A stretch of DNA of 64,000 nucleotides from Pseudomonas sp. MRSN 12121 (GCF_000931465.1 NZ_CP010892.1:1674001-1738000); one strand, 5' to 3'; positions 1 through 8,718 are shown, numbered from the stretch's first letter. The notes: generated from the sequence alone by a model not told the origin. Numbers and translations: made by a program.

Positions 1-67
1 AGAGACCATTTACGGTTTGGTACGACGGTGCCAATACCTTCTGCCTCAACAGAATAGAGGAACGATC

Positions 68-1189
68 GTGCATAACGTCGTCATCAGCGGCACTGGCCTG
101 TACACCCCGGCCAACAGCATTTCCAACGAAGAGCTGGTGCAGTCTTTCAATACCTACGTCCATCAGTTCAACGCCGACAACGCCGAAGCGATCGAGCGCG
201 GCGAGGTCCAGGCCCTGACCGAGTCCAGCGCCGCCTTCATCGAGAAAGCCTCCGGCATCAAGAGCCGTTTCGTCATGGACAAGGACGGCATTCTCGATCC
301 GCAACGCATGACCCCGCGCCTGCCCGAGCGCTCCAACGACGAATGGTCGGTGCTTTGCCAGATGGCCATCGGCGCCGCCGAGCAGGCCCTGCAGCGCGCC
401 GGCAAGACCGCCGCGGACATCGATGGCGTCATCGTCGCCTGCTCCAACCTGCAACGCGCCTATCCGGCCATCGCCATCGAAGTCCAGGAAGCCCTGGGCA
501 TCGAAGGTTTCGGTTTCGACATGAACGTGGCCTGTTCCTCGGCTACCTTCGGTATCCAGGCTGCCTGCAACAGCGTGCAACTGGGCCAGGCCCGGGCGAT
601 CCTGATGGTCAACCCGGAAGTCTGCACCGGCCACCTGAATTTCCGCGACCGCGACAGCCACTTCATCTTCGGCGACGCCGCCACCGCGGTGGTCATCGAG
701 CGCGCCGACCTGGCGACCTCGCCTTACCAGTTCGACATTGTCAGCACCAAGCTGCTGACCAAGTTCTCCAACAACATCCGCAACAACTTCGGCTTCCTCA
801 ACCGCGCCGCGGAAGAGGGCATTGGCGCGCCGGACAAGCTCTTCGTCCAGGAAGGCCGCAAGGTGTTCCGCGATGTCTGCCCGATGGTCGCGGAGCTGAT
901 CGCCGAGCACCTGCAGGAAAACCAGCTGAACGTCGGCGATGTGAAGCGCTTCTGGCTGCACCAGGCCAACCTCAGCATGAACCACCTGATCGTCAGGAAA
1001 CTCCTGGGACGCGAGGCCACCGAAGCCGAGGCGCCGGTGATTCTCGACACCTACGCCAACACCAGTTCGGCAGGTTCGGTGATTGCCTTCCACAAGAACC
1101 AGGACGACCTGCCGAGCGGTTCGCTGGCGGTGCTCAGCTCGTTCGGCGCCGGTTATTCGATCGGCAGTGTGCTTCTGCGCAAGCGTTGA
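68..1189 (+). CDS. beta-ketoacyl-ACP synthase III (FabH-like)
   Basis: Condensing enzyme of the FabH/thiolase superfamily, 373 aa, cytoplasmic. The catalytic triad is visible: Cys156 in NVACSSATFG, His298 in WLHQAN and Asn331 in TYANTSS. GTG at 68 is preferred over the upstream ATG at 17 because an AGAGGA ribosome site lies 6-7 bases before it and the family's N-terminus (HNVVISGTGLYTP) begins there. The order synthase, sigma factor, small anti-sigma, phosphate porin resembles the P. aeruginosa PA3286-PA3279 region. From memory, PA3286 condenses beta-oxidation-derived octanoyl-CoA with malonyl-ACP to shunt it into fatty acid synthesis; the same role here is inferred. It is longer than housekeeping FabH (about 320 aa). 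Confidence 0.9.
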   Translation: MHNVVISGTGLYTPANSISNEELVQSFNTYVHQFNADNAEAIERGEVQALTESSAAFIEKASGIKSRFVMDKDGILDPQRMTPRLPERSNDEWSVLCQMAIGAAEQALQRAGKTAADIDGVIVACSNLQRAYPAIAIEVQEALGIEGFGFDMNVACSSATFGIQAACNSVQLGQARAILMVNPEVCTGHLNFRDRDSHFIFGDAATAVVIERADLATSPYQFDIVSTKLLTKFSNNIRNNFGFLNRAAEEGIGAPDKLFVQEGRKVFRDVCPMVAELIAEHLQENQLNVGDVKRFWLHQANLSMNHLIVRKLLGREATEAEAPVILDTYANTSSAGSVIAFHKNQDDLPSGSLAVLSSFGAGYSIGSVLLRKR

Positions 1190-1198
1190 CAGTCTTAG

Positions 1199-1236
1199 GG
1201 AACACCGCCGCCGGTGACTGCCGGCGCTGGTGTTCC
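1199..1236 (+). terminator. hairpin between synthase and sigma gene
   Basis: A 16-base inverted repeat with two mismatches around a 6-base loop (GGAACACCGCCGCCGG / CCGGCGCTGGTGTTCC) begins just after the synthase stop. There is no good T tract, so it may attenuate or process the transcript rather than end it. Confidence 0.4.
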
Positions 1237-1258
1237 TGATTCCGATTACGAGGCATGA

Positions 1259-1873
1259 ATGTCCGCAGCTGACGACACGCAACTGCTTGAACGCCTGCTG
1301 GCCGGCGAGCAAAAGGCCTACCAACAACTGGTCAGTACCTACCAGAGCGCGATGCGCGCCGTGGCCTACGCCATAGTCGGCCAGCGCCACGCCGATGAAG
1401 TGGTGCAGGACGCCTGGCTGGCGGTGGTGCGCAACCTGGCGGGTTTCCAGGGGCGTTCCAGCCTCAAGACCTGGTTGCTGACCATCACCGCCAATTCGGC
1501 CAAAAGCCGCTACAAGCAAAACCGCCGGGAAGTCCTGCTGGACGATTTGCCGTCCCCCCACGGCACCATCGGCGACGAACGTTTTTCCCCCGACGACGGC
1601 CACTGGCTGGTGGCGCCGTACGCCTGGCACGCCGACACCCCGGAGGCACTGCTGACCGAGGCCGAGTTGCGCGACTGCCTGGAACACACCCTGCTCAGCC
1701 TGTCGGAACTGCAAGGCAGCGTGCTGAGCCTGCGCGAGCGCCAGGGCCTGGAGCTGGAAGAAATCTGTAATCTTCTGGACATTTCCCTCTCCAATGTCCG
1801 GGTGCTGCTGCACCGCGCACGACTCAAGCTCTTTGCCACGGTGGAGCATTTCGAGGAGACCGGCCAATGCTGA
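1259..1873 (+). CDS. ECF-like RNA polymerase sigma factor
   Basis: A 204-aa sigma-70-family factor of the short ECF type, directing RNA polymerase to a small regulon. Region 2 covers roughly residues 20-85 (HADEVVQDAWLAVVRNL, then FQGRSSLKTWL) and region 4 covers about 140-195, with a helix-turn-helix (LELEEICNLLDISLSNVRV). The ribosome site GAGG lies 5 bases before ATG. The acidic linker between regions 2 and 4 is longer than usual for ECF factors. The next gene overlaps its end by 7 bases and encodes a zinc anti-sigma-like protein, the usual arrangement for a signal-controlled pair. The inducing signal and target promoters are not evident. Confidence 0.88.
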   Translation: MSAADDTQLLERLLAGEQKAYQQLVSTYQSAMRAVAYAIVGQRHADEVVQDAWLAVVRNLAGFQGRSSLKTWLLTITANSAKSRYKQNRREVLLDDLPSPHGTIGDERFSPDDGHWLVAPYAWHADTPEALLTEAELRDCLEHTLLSLSELQGSVLSLRERQGLELEEICNLLDISLSNVRVLLHRARLKLFATVEHFEETGQC

Positions 1874-2100
1874 CCTGCAAGGAACAAGTGGCCCGCGCCA
1901 GCGACTATCTCGATGGCCAGCTGAATTTCCGCCAGCGCCTGATCCAGCGCCATCACCTGCTGTTCTGCCCCAAGTGCCGGCGTTTCATCCGGCAGATGCG
2001 GCTGTTGCAAGCCACCCTGCGCAAGCTGCCGGAACCGCCGGTCGCCGGTGGCGAGGAACTGGCCGCACGCCTGGCCGCCGAGCGCAACCGCAACCGCTGA
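1867..2100 (+). CDS. zinc-finger anti-sigma-like protein
   Basis: A 77-aa protein with the ZAS-type metal motif His30-x3-Cys34-x2-Cys37, plus Cys4 and His29 nearby. In the zf-HC2 family this motif binds zinc and the helical domain clamps the partner sigma factor. No membrane segment is present, so it should act as a soluble cytoplasmic anti-sigma factor, possibly sensing redox or metals through the cysteines. It starts inside the sigma gene (7-base overlap), implying translational coupling and balanced stoichiometry. The anti-sigma role is inferred from motif and position. Confidence 0.75.
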   Translation: MLTCKEQVARASDYLDGQLNFRQRLIQRHHLLFCPKCRRFIRQMRLLQATLRKLPEPPVAGGEELAARLAAERNRNR

Positions 2101-2115
2101 TCCCCCCTGGAATTC

Positions 2116-2139
2116 CCCCTGCGGCCAGCGCCGCAGGGG
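2116..2139 (+). terminator. hairpin after the sigma/anti-sigma pair
   Basis: A perfect 10-bp stem (CCCCTGCGGC / GCCGCAGGGG) with a 4-base loop lies 16 bases after the anti-sigma stop. It lacks a T run, so termination efficiency is uncertain. The rest of the 311-base gap to the porin holds a REP element, a candidate PHO box and the porin leader. Confidence 0.5.
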
Positions 2140-2157
2140 CCTCAAGAGCGCGACCGC

Positions 2158-2191
2158 TTGGCGCTCGATCGCAGGCTTCGCCAGCGGCTAC
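2158..2191 (-). repeat. REP element, family A (single copy)
   Basis: Reads as CGATCGCAGGCTTCGCCAGC then GGCTAC, the reverse complement of the GTAGCCGCTG..CGATCG core found again near 8.7 and 14.6-15.0 kb. It is one imperfect palindromic extragenic element without a partner. Confidence 0.75.
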
Positions 2192-2280
2192 ATTGGATCC
2201 CGTTTTTTCCGAAATCCCCCCGCGCAAGGCTCTGGAACGGGCTTTCTGGCCTTATTTCGTTTCGAAGTAAAAAAGTTCCG

Positions 2281-2298
2281 CTGTCATTAAATCTTTAT
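2281..2298 (+). promoter_or_regulatory. candidate PHO box upstream of the porin
   Basis: CTGTCATTAAATCTTTAT has one perfect PhoB half-site (CTGTCAT), a 4-base spacer and a degenerate second half. It lies about 115 bases before the OprP/OprO-type porin. Phosphate-starvation control by PhoB is established for oprP in P. aeruginosa. Assignment here rests on the match and the gene identity. Confidence 0.5.
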
Positions 2299-2411
2299 AT
2301 AGCAGCAACTCCCCTGAAATAACCCGCCGCCAAGATTCCCTCCCAACACAAGCGGGCCTGACTCGCGTGTTTTTTCCAGCGCTACAGACCACCAATTAGG
2401 GGAAATCTTCG

Positions 2412-3755
2412 ATGATCCGTAAGCACTTCGCCGGTTTTGCCGCCAGCGCCATGGCCCTGGCAGTTACCGCCCAGGCTTTCGCTGGCACCGTCACCACCGA
2501 CGGCGCCGATATCGTAGTCAAGACCAAGGGCGGCCTCGAGGTCGCCACCACCGACAAGGAATTCAGCTTCAAGCTCGGCGGCCGTCTGCAAGCCGACTAC
2601 AGCCGTTTCGACGGTGTCTACACCAAGAATGGTGATTCCGCCGACGCCGCTTACTTCCGTCGTGCCTTCCTCGAACTGTCCGGCGTGCTGTACACCGACT
2701 GGGCCTACACCATCAACTACGACTTCTCGCACAACACCGGCGACTCCGACAACGGCTACTTCGACGAGGCCTCGCTGGCCTACAACGGCTTCAAGCCGGT
2801 GTCGATCAAGGTCGGTCGCTTCGACCCCGACTTCGGCCTGGAAAAAGCCACCAGCTCCAAGTGGGTCACCGCGCCGGAACGCAACATCGCCTACGACATG
2901 GTCGACTGGGCCAACACCCACCAGAACGGCATGGGCCTGCAGGCTTCCAGCACCTTCGCCGACTCCTTCTATGCCTCGGCCGGCGTGTTCAGCAAGGACA
3001 CCGACGACACCGACGGCGACAGCGTCAAGCAGGTCAACGGTCGTTTCGTCTTCGCCCCGATGCACGATGCCGGCAACGTCCTGCACTTCGGTGTGAACGT
3101 GGCGTCGCGTGACGTTTCCGACACCACCTTCGACTCCCGCTACCGCACCCGCATGGGCATGCGTGGCGTCGAGACCCTGGGCGGCAACGATGCCGGCAGC
3201 AACGGCAACCGTCCGGTCCTGGGCGGCAGCTCGACTTCGCCAGCCGGCTCCTACGACCGTGACACCGCACTGGGTCTGGAAGCCGCGTTCGCCATGGGCC
3301 CGGCCTCGATCCAGGGTGAATACATCACCCGCAAGACCAAGGCTGACTCGAACGCCTACGAAGACATCAAGGGCCACGGTTTCTACGTGCAGGGCGCCTA
3401 CACCCTGACCGGCGAAGCGCGCGGCTACAAGGTCGGCAAGTTCGACGCGATCAAGCCTGCCAACAAGTCCTACGGTGCCTGGGAAGTGTTCTATCGCTAC
3501 GACAGCATGACCGTCGAAGACGACAACATCACCACCGCCAGCCTGACCCGCGATGTCGGCGATGCCGAAGTCAAGGTGCACAACCTGGGGGTGAACTGGT
3601 ACGCCAACGAAGCGGTGAAAATCTCCGCCACCTACGTCAAGGCCAAGACCGACAAGGTCACCAACGCCACGGCCGCCAGCGGCGGCACCCCGGCTGCGCG
3701 TACCGGCGACGACGACGGCGACGGCTTCATCGTTCGCGCGCAGTACGTGTTCTGA
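2412..3755 (+). CDS. phosphate/pyrophosphate-selective porin, OprP/OprO type
   Basis: A 447-aa outer membrane porin. Residues 1-24 form a Sec signal peptide ([20 protein letters not shown] then QAFA). The mature part has alternating beta-strand character, the family N-terminus with [16 protein letters not shown], and ends in phenylalanine (RAQYVF), the usual signal for outer membrane insertion. OprP and OprO are trimeric channels that take up phosphate or pyrophosphate when phosphate is scarce; which of the two this resembles more cannot be decided by eye. The ribosome site GGGGAA lies 7-8 bases before ATG. A candidate PHO box lies upstream and a strong terminator downstream, so it is probably monocistronic. 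Confidence 0.88.
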   Translation: MIRKHFAGFAASAMALAVTAQAFAGTVTTDGADIVVKTKGGLEVATTDKEFSFKLGGRLQADYSRFDGVYTKNGDSADAAYFRRAFLELSGVLYTDWAYTINYDFSHNTGDSDNGYFDEASLAYNGFKPVSIKVGRFDPDFGLEKATSSKWVTAPERNIAYDMVDWANTHQNGMGLQASSTFADSFYASAGVFSKDTDDTDGDSVKQVNGRFVFAPMHDAGNVLHFGVNVASRDVSDTTFDSRYRTRMGMRGVETLGGNDAGSNGNRPVLGGSSTSPAGSYDRDTALGLEAAFAMGPASIQGEYITRKTKADSNAYEDIKGHGFYVQGAYTLTGEARGYKVGKFDAIKPANKSYGAWEVFYRYDSMTVEDDNITTASLTRDVGDAEVKVHNLGVNWYANEAVKISATYVKAKTDKVTNATAASGGTPAARTGDDDGDGFIVRAQYVF

Positions 3756-3813
3756 TGCCTGGGCACTCGCACTAAAGAGCTCTTTCTCATCCGTTAAAGC
3801 TCCTTTTCGTTTC

Positions 3814-3840
3814 AGCCCCGCTTAGGCGGGGCTTTTTTTT
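3814..3840 (+). terminator. rho-independent terminator of the porin gene
   Basis: Stem AGCCCCGC / GCGGGGCT with a TTAG loop, followed by an eight-T run, 58 bases after the porin stop. Confidence 0.93.
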
Positions 3841-3852
3841 GCCCGTCGCGGG

Positions 3853-4254
3853 TCAGCCCGTGGCTGTTTCGTGCAGGTACAGCCATTGGGCCGAACCCTC
3901 GCGCACCTGAATGATCGCGACCGAGAGGCGCGAGCTTTCCTGTTGGCCCAGGCGATGGGTTTCCTTGTAGCGGATCGCCACGCTCTGGCCTTCGTGCCAC
4001 AGCGTGTGCAGGTCGCTGACCAGGATCTCCAGGCCGGGACGGGCGCCGACGGCACTGCGGAACAGCTGTTCGACCTGTTCCCGGCCGACGACGGTGCCGG
4101 CGGTGGTGACCATGCTGAAGTGTTCGGCGAACGCCGGCAGCAGGCGCTCGATGGCGGCGGCGCCATCGCCGCCGCGGTCGGTGAAGACGGTGTGGATCAG
4201 CGCGTGGATGGCATGGATGCTGTGCCTGGCGTGTTCAACGAGGGGATTGGGCAT
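3853..4254 (-). CDS. SnoaL/NTF2-like protein (DUF4440-type)
   Basis: A 133-aa soluble protein with the pattern of the NTF2-like superfamily: N-terminal helices (residues 1-45), a VGREQVEQLF segment, then curved beta strands with VAIRYKETHRLG and a C-terminal WLYLHE strand. Such domains act as small hydrolases, isomerases or ligand-binding proteins, and no specific substrate can be read here. Its start lies 20 bases inside the 3' end of the MFS gene, so the two are co-transcribed and probably translationally coupled. A role in processing or sensing the exported compound is inference. Confidence 0.7.
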   Translation of the reverse strand: MPNPLVEHARHSIHAIHALIHTVFTDRGGDGAAAIERLLPAFAEHFSMVTTAGTVVGREQVEQLFRSAVGARPGLEILVSDLHTLWHEGQSVAIRYKETHRLGQQESSRLSVAIIQVREGSAQWLYLHETATG

Positions 4255-5629
4255 GACGTTTCTCTGGCAAGGTGGGGCGTGGCAAGGGTGGGCGTGGCAA
4301 GGTGCGGCTTAGCCGCAGCAGGGGTAACAGGCCGATCAAGGCGGCGATGGCGAAGCTCAGGTGCTCGGCCCGAGGGGAGTCCAGGTGGGCGCGCAGCACG
4401 TTGTCGATCATCAGCAGCAGCGCGGCGCCGATGCTGAAGGACATCTGCCGGTTGATGTTCCAGATCACGCTGCCCTTGTGGGTGTCGGTGCCGGAGAAGT
4501 CCATCAGCGACGTGGTTTGCGCGGTGTTGGCGCCGATGCCGCCGCCGACGCCCATCAGGCAGTAGGCGATGACGATGAGCGGCAGGTCGGCGGCGCTGTC
4601 CACCGCGTACAGGGTGGCGATGCCGGCGCTGTGCAGCAGCAGGCCGAGGACGAACAGGCACCGGGCGCCGAGGCGGTTGTAGAAGCGACCGCAGGCCAGC
4701 ATGGCGATGAAGGCGCCGCTGGCGTAGAGGATCATGAACAGGCCGGTCGACCGGGCGCTGAAGTGCAGGCTGTCCTGCAGGAAAAAGATGCTCAGCAGGT
4801 TAACCCCGGTGAACATCCCGGGGATGGCGTAATAGATGAGGATCGAGGTGCTGAGGTTGCGGCTCTTGAGCAGGCTCAGTTCGACGATCGCGTTGTCGCA
4901 GCGACGGTAGTGCCGGGCATACCCCAGCGCGCAGGCGATGCCGATCAGCAGGCAACCCGGGGCGGCCAGCGGCGGGTAGTCGCCGCCGTACAGCGACAGG
5001 CCCAGCAGCACGCTGCCCAGGGCCGTGGCGACCAGCAGCAGGCCCTGGATGTCCGGGCGCGCCAGCGGACCGGGCCGGGTTCGCTCGATCCACCGCCAGG
5101 ACAGGCCGGCGGCGATCAGCGAGAACGGCAGGTTGCAGTGGAAGACCCAGCGCCAGGAGCTGCTGTCGACGATCGCGCCGCCGACGGTGGGCGAAATGGC
5201 CGGGGCGATCAGGGCGACGGCCATCACCAGGGTGGAGATCCGGGCCCGCTGTTCGCCCTGGAACAGGTTGAACGTCAGCGCCTGGCCCACCGGGATCAGC
5301 AAGCCACCGCCGAGGCCCTGGACGAAACGCCAGAACACCAGTTCATGGAAGCTCTCGGCCAGCCCGCACTGCCAGACGGCGAGGCTGAACAGCAGCATCG
5401 AGGCGGTGAGGGTGGCGCGGCCGCCGAACCGCCCGGCCAGCCAGGTGCTCAGCGGAATGATCAAGGTCAGGCCGAGGATATAGGCGTTGGCCACCCAGGC
5501 CACGGTCGAGGTGTTCACGTGCAGGTCATGGGCGATGCTCGGTAACGCCACCGCCGACATGAAGATGTTGATGCAGTCGATAAAGAATCCGATGAGGAAA
5601 ACCACAGCGACTTTGTAGCGATAGGTCAT
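4235..5629 (-). CDS. MFS drug-resistance-type exporter (DHA2-like)
   Basis: A 464-aa inner membrane protein with about 14 hydrophobic segments, as in the EmrB/QacA group of proton-driven exporters. Motif A-like residues (WLAGRFGGR) follow the second segment, and FWRFVQGLGGGLLIPVGQA follows in the next ones. ATG at 5629 was chosen over an in-frame start nine codons upstream because GGGAG lies 6 bases before it and the first membrane helix follows directly. It is divergent from a LysR regulator, a classical arrangement for an inducible efflux pump. Its cytoplasmic C-terminus is proline-rich because of three 15-base direct repeats in the DNA. Confidence 0.87.
   Translation of the reverse strand: MTYRYKVAVVFLIGFFIDCINIFMSAVALPSIAHDLHVNTSTVAWVANAYILGLTLIIPLSTWLAGRFGGRATLTASMLLFSLAVWQCGLAESFHELVFWRFVQGLGGGLLIPVGQALTFNLFQGEQRARISTLVMAVALIAPAISPTVGGAIVDSSSWRWVFHCNLPFSLIAAGLSWRWIERTRPGPLARPDIQGLLLVATALGSVLLGLSLYGGDYPPLAAPGCLLIGIACALGYARHYRRCDNAIVELSLLKSRNLSTSILIYYAIPGMFTGVNLLSIFFLQDSLHFSARSTGLFMILYASGAFIAMLACGRFYNRLGARCLFVLGLLLHSAGIATLYAVDSAADLPLIVIAYCLMGVGGGIGANTAQTTSLMDFSGTDTHKGSVIWNINRQMSFSIGAALLLMIDNVLRAHLDSPRAEHLSFAIAALIGLLPLLRLSRTLPRPPLPRPTLPEKRHAQSPR
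4265..4308. repeat. three tandem 15-base repeats at the exporter 3' end
   Basis: TGGCAAGGTGGGGCG-type units at 4265, 4280 and 4295 encode the RPPLPRPTLP-like tail of the MFS protein. The unit keeps the reading frame, so copy number could change by slippage without frameshift. Confidence 0.75.
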
Positions 5630-5720
5630 GTCCGCTCCCTTTTGTGGGCGGAGCATAGGAGCGATGGATGAGGATTGTCGACGGAGCTATGCTGGACGCA
5701 TTGTTTGATGAGGCTGAACA
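5630..5720. promoter_or_regulatory. divergent control region, exporter / LysR regulator
   Basis: This 91-base gap separates the MFS gene from its divergent LysR gene. AGCATAG (5652) and CTATGCT (5687) form an inverted pair 28 bases apart, a possible pair of regulator half-sites. No confident -10/-35 boxes were found. Confidence 0.4.
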
Positions 5721-6620
5721 GTGAGTGACAACCTGCACCTGCAGCTGAACCGGATCCAGACCTTTCTCGCGGTCGTCGATTTCGCTTCCTATACCCGCGC
5801 CGCCCATTACCTGGGTATCAGCAAGGCCATGGCCAGCCTGCATGTGAAGGCGCTGGAGGAGGCCCTGTCGGCGACCCTGCTGATCCGCAATACCCGCCAT
5901 GTCTCGCTGACGGACACCGGCCAGGCGTTTTATGACGAGTTCAAAATTATTGTCGCGGACATTGACAATGCCTTTGAGCATGTCCGGCATGGGGTCAACC
6001 GAGTGGCGGGGAAGTTGCGCATCAGCTCGACGAGCGAATATGGCGAGAAATACATCTTGCCGATCCTGGCGCAGTTCACCGAGCGTTATCCGCAAGTGCG
6101 CATCAGCTACAACTTCAACTCTTCGTTGAACGACCTGGTGGCGGAAAAGCTCGATCTGGTGATTCGCCTGGGCAACCTCGCCGACTCGGCGTTCAAGAGC
6201 CGCAAGCTGGCCGATTATGAAATCGTGCTGGTGGCCAGCGCGGACTTCCTGGCGCGCTATCCGGTCAACGTACCCCAGGACTTGAACGGCGTGCCGTGGA
6301 TCGCCAACAGCAACCTGTCGGGGCCTACCCAGTGGACCCTCAGCCACCCGCGGCAGGAGCGGGTCGACGTCAGTGGGCCGACGCATTTCGAGTCCAACTC
6401 TTCCACCGCCATTCGCGCCATGACCCTGTCGTCCCTGGGGGTGTCGGTACTGCCCGGCTGGATGGTCGAGGACGATCTGGCCAGCGGCCGCCTGGTGCGC
6501 CTGCTGCCCGAATATGCCCTGCCTTCGCAGGCGGTGAGCGTGGTGTTCCCCAACAGCGCGCATGTGCCACGCAAGACACGAGCGTTCATCGATTTCCTGT
6601 TGCTGCATCTGGGGCAGTGA
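5721..6620 (+). CDS. LysR-family transcriptional regulator of the adjacent exporter
   Basis: A 299-aa DNA-binding regulator. An N-terminal winged helix-turn-helix spans about residues 8-66 (ASYTRAAHYLGISKAMASLH), followed by the periplasmic-binding-like effector domain (about 95-295). It starts with GTG; ATGAGG lies about 8 bases upstream. The subgroup resembles short-spacer LysR proteins with KLRISS..EYGEKYILPILAQF. Divergent orientation to the MFS/NTF2-like operon suggests that it controls that operon and itself; the effector is unknown. Confidence 0.88.
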   Translation: MSDNLHLQLNRIQTFLAVVDFASYTRAAHYLGISKAMASLHVKALEEALSATLLIRNTRHVSLTDTGQAFYDEFKIIVADIDNAFEHVRHGVNRVAGKLRISSTSEYGEKYILPILAQFTERYPQVRISYNFNSSLNDLVAEKLDLVIRLGNLADSAFKSRKLADYEIVLVASADFLARYPVNVPQDLNGVPWIANSNLSGPTQWTLSHPRQERVDVSGPTHFESNSSTAIRAMTLSSLGVSVLPGWMVEDDLASGRLVRLLPEYALPSQAVSVVFPNSAHVPRKTRAFIDFLLLHLGQ

Positions 6621-6717
6621 CGGGGCATTTGGCGCGGCCGGCACAGGTGCTGGTTCCGGGGCGCCCGGCGATCGGCGATACTCGGCGCGTTCGTGGACCA
6701 CACTCGCGGGGAACCCC

Positions 6718-7842
6718 ATGCCGTTGCAATCCTTGACCAGCCTGTCCGCCGTCGATCCGCAGCAATGGGACGGCCTGCTCGGTGACGGCCAGCCGTTTCT
6801 GCGCCACGCCTTTCTCAGCGCGCTGGAGGACAGCGGCAGCCTCGGCCCGCGTTCCGGCTGGCAAGCCGAGCACCTGCTGCATGTGCGGGACGGACGCTTG
6901 ATCGCGGCGCTGCCCAGCTACCGCAAATGGCATTCCTACGGCGAGTACGTGTTCGACCATGGCTGGGCCGAAGCCTGCGAGCGGGCGGGTATCGAGTATT
7001 ACCCCAAGCTGCTGAGCGCCGTGCCGTTCAGCCCGGTCAGCGGCGCGCGCTTGCTGACGGCGGCCGGCGAGGATGGCCTGGAGCTGTTGCAGAGCCTGCC
7101 CGGTTACCTGGAGATCGAAGGGCTTTCCAGCGCCCATATCAATTTCACCGACGCCTTCGCCGATGCCGCCCTGGCCGGGCAGCCCGGCTGGTTGCAACGC
7201 CTGGGGTGCCAGTTCCATTGGCAGAACCGCGGCTATCGGGATTTCCAGGATTTTCTCGACGCCTTGAGTTCGCGCAAGCGCAAGCAGATGCGCAAGGAGC
7301 GCGAGCAGGTGGCGGGGCAGGGCATCGAGTTCGAGTGGCTCGAAGGCCGGCAGCTCAGCGAGGCGCAGTGGGATTTCGTCTATGCCTGCTACGCCAATAC
7401 CTATGCGGTGCGGCGCCAGACGCCGTACCTAACCCGGGCCTTTTTCAGCCTGCTGGCCGAGCGCATGCCGCAGGCCATCCGCGTGGTCCTGGCCAGGCAG
7501 CACGCCAGGCCGGTGGCCATGGCGTTCAGCCTGATCGGTGGCGACAGTTTCTACGGGCGCTACTGGGGTTGTCTGGCGGAGTTCGACCGCCTGCATTTCG
7601 AGACCTGTTTCTACCAGGGCATGGACTACGCGATCGCCCAGGGCGTGCAGCGTTTCGACGCCGGGGCCCAGGGCGAGCACAAGCTGATCCGGGGGTTCGA
7701 GCCGGTGATTACCCGCTCCTGGCACTACCTGCGCCATCCGGGGCTGGCGACGGCGGTGGCGGACTTTCTCGAGCGTGAACGGGTAGGGGTGCTGGCCTAC
7801 GCCGAGGAGGCGAGGGCCGCGCTGCCGTACCGGCAGGCGTGA
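6718..7842 (+). CDS. GNAT/FemAB-like protein (DUF482, COG3146)
   Basis: A 374-aa protein of the DUF482 family, which belongs to the FemAB/GNAT acyltransferase fold. Recognisable parts are the YGEYVFDHGWAEACERAGI segment, the basic SSRKRKQMRKER stretch near residue 190, GDSFYGRYWG and the C-terminal FDAGAQGEHKLIRGFEP block that typifies the family. The ATG at 6718 has GGGGAA 5 bases upstream. Some relatives are annotated as peptidoglycan-related, but no substrate is established and none is claimed here. It stands alone and converges on aqpZ with a 15-base gap lacking an obvious terminator. Confidence 0.8.
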   Translation: MPLQSLTSLSAVDPQQWDGLLGDGQPFLRHAFLSALEDSGSLGPRSGWQAEHLLHVRDGRLIAALPSYRKWHSYGEYVFDHGWAEACERAGIEYYPKLLSAVPFSPVSGARLLTAAGEDGLELLQSLPGYLEIEGLSSAHINFTDAFADAALAGQPGWLQRLGCQFHWQNRGYRDFQDFLDALSSRKRKQMRKEREQVAGQGIEFEWLEGRQLSEAQWDFVYACYANTYAVRRQTPYLTRAFFSLLAERMPQAIRVVLARQHARPVAMAFSLIGGDSFYGRYWGCLAEFDRLHFETCFYQGMDYAIAQGVQRFDAGAQGEHKLIRGFEPVITRSWHYLRHPGLATAVADFLERERVGVLAYAEEARAALPYRQA

Positions 7843-7857
7843 CCCTCGGGCAGGGCT

Positions 7858-8556
7858 TCAGTGGTCTTCGCTGCCCAGCCAGCGATAGATCCCGCCGCCG
7901 ACTATCGCGCCGAGGATCGGCGCCAGCCAGAACAGCCACAGTTGCTGGATCGCCCAGCCGCCGACGATCAGCGCCGGCCCGGTGCTGCGCGCCGGGTTGA
8001 CCGAGGTGTTGGTCACTGGAATCGAGATCAGGTGGATCAGGGTCAGCGCCAGGCCGATGGCGATCGGGGCAAACCCTGCCGGCGCGCGCTTATCGGTGGC
8101 GCCGAGGATGATCACCACGAACATCCCGGTCATCACCACTTCGCTGGCAAAGCCCGCCGCCAGCGAGTAGCCGCCCGGCGAATGTTCGCCATAGCCGTTG
8201 GACGCGAGCCCGCCGGCCAGCTCGAAGCCGGGCTTGCCGCTGGCGATGAAGTACAGCAGCGCCGCGGCGATCACCGCGCCTATCACTTGCGCGATCACGT
8301 AGGCCGGCAGTTCCTTGAGCGGAAAGCGCCCGCCCACCACCAGGCCGACGGACACCGCAGGGTTGAGATGACAGCCGGAGATATGACCGATGGCGAACGC
8401 CATCGTCAGGACGGTCAGGCCGAACGCCAGCGACACCCCCAGCAGGCCGATCCCGACCTGCGGGAACGCGGCCGCCAGCACCGCACTGCCACAACCACCC
8501 ATTACCAGCCAGAAGGTACCCAGTAACTCTGTGACTGAACGTTTGAACAGCGACAT
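7858..8556 (-). CDS. aqpZ: aquaporin Z (water channel)
   Basis: A 232-aa inner membrane protein with six membrane helices and both NPA half-helices: HLNPAVS (Asn65-Ala67) and SVNPARS (Asn187-Ala189). Arg190 and His175 match the narrow, water-selective filter of AqpZ rather than a glycerol facilitator. AAGGA lies 8 bases before ATG. It mediates rapid osmotic water flow. A perfect 16-base palindrome sits just upstream of the start and may be an operator. Confidence 0.95.
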   Translation of the reverse strand: MSLFKRSVTELLGTFWLVMGGCGSAVLAAAFPQVGIGLLGVSLAFGLTVLTMAFAIGHISGCHLNPAVSVGLVVGGRFPLKELPAYVIAQVIGAVIAAALLYFIASGKPGFELAGGLASNGYGEHSPGGYSLAAGFASEVVMTGMFVVIILGATDKRAPAGFAPIAIGLALTLIHLISIPVTNTSVNPARSTGPALIVGGWAIQQLWLFWLAPILGAIVGGGIYRWLGSEDH

Positions 8557-8569
8557 GAAGTGATTCCTT

Positions 8570-8585
8570 GATAGGTCGACCTATC
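8570..8585. promoter_or_regulatory. perfect 16-base palindrome upstream of aqpZ
   Basis: GATAGGTCGACCTATC is fully self-complementary and centred about 21 bases before the aqpZ start codon, where a repressor would block initiation. No known regulator motif was recognised. The rest of the 384-base gap (8557-8940) contains a REP pair and the terminator of the downstream ABC gene. Confidence 0.45.
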
Positions 8586-8718
8586 GATCCGATAACCGCC
8601 GTTATGCAGCCCGACTGCCCGGCTACGGGCCCTGTGCCAGAACCTAGGGGTCAGTACAGCAGGCTTTTTTTACAAATCCAGTTCGCGGCCTGACTGGTTC
8701 TCCCTGCCTGGTGTTTCT

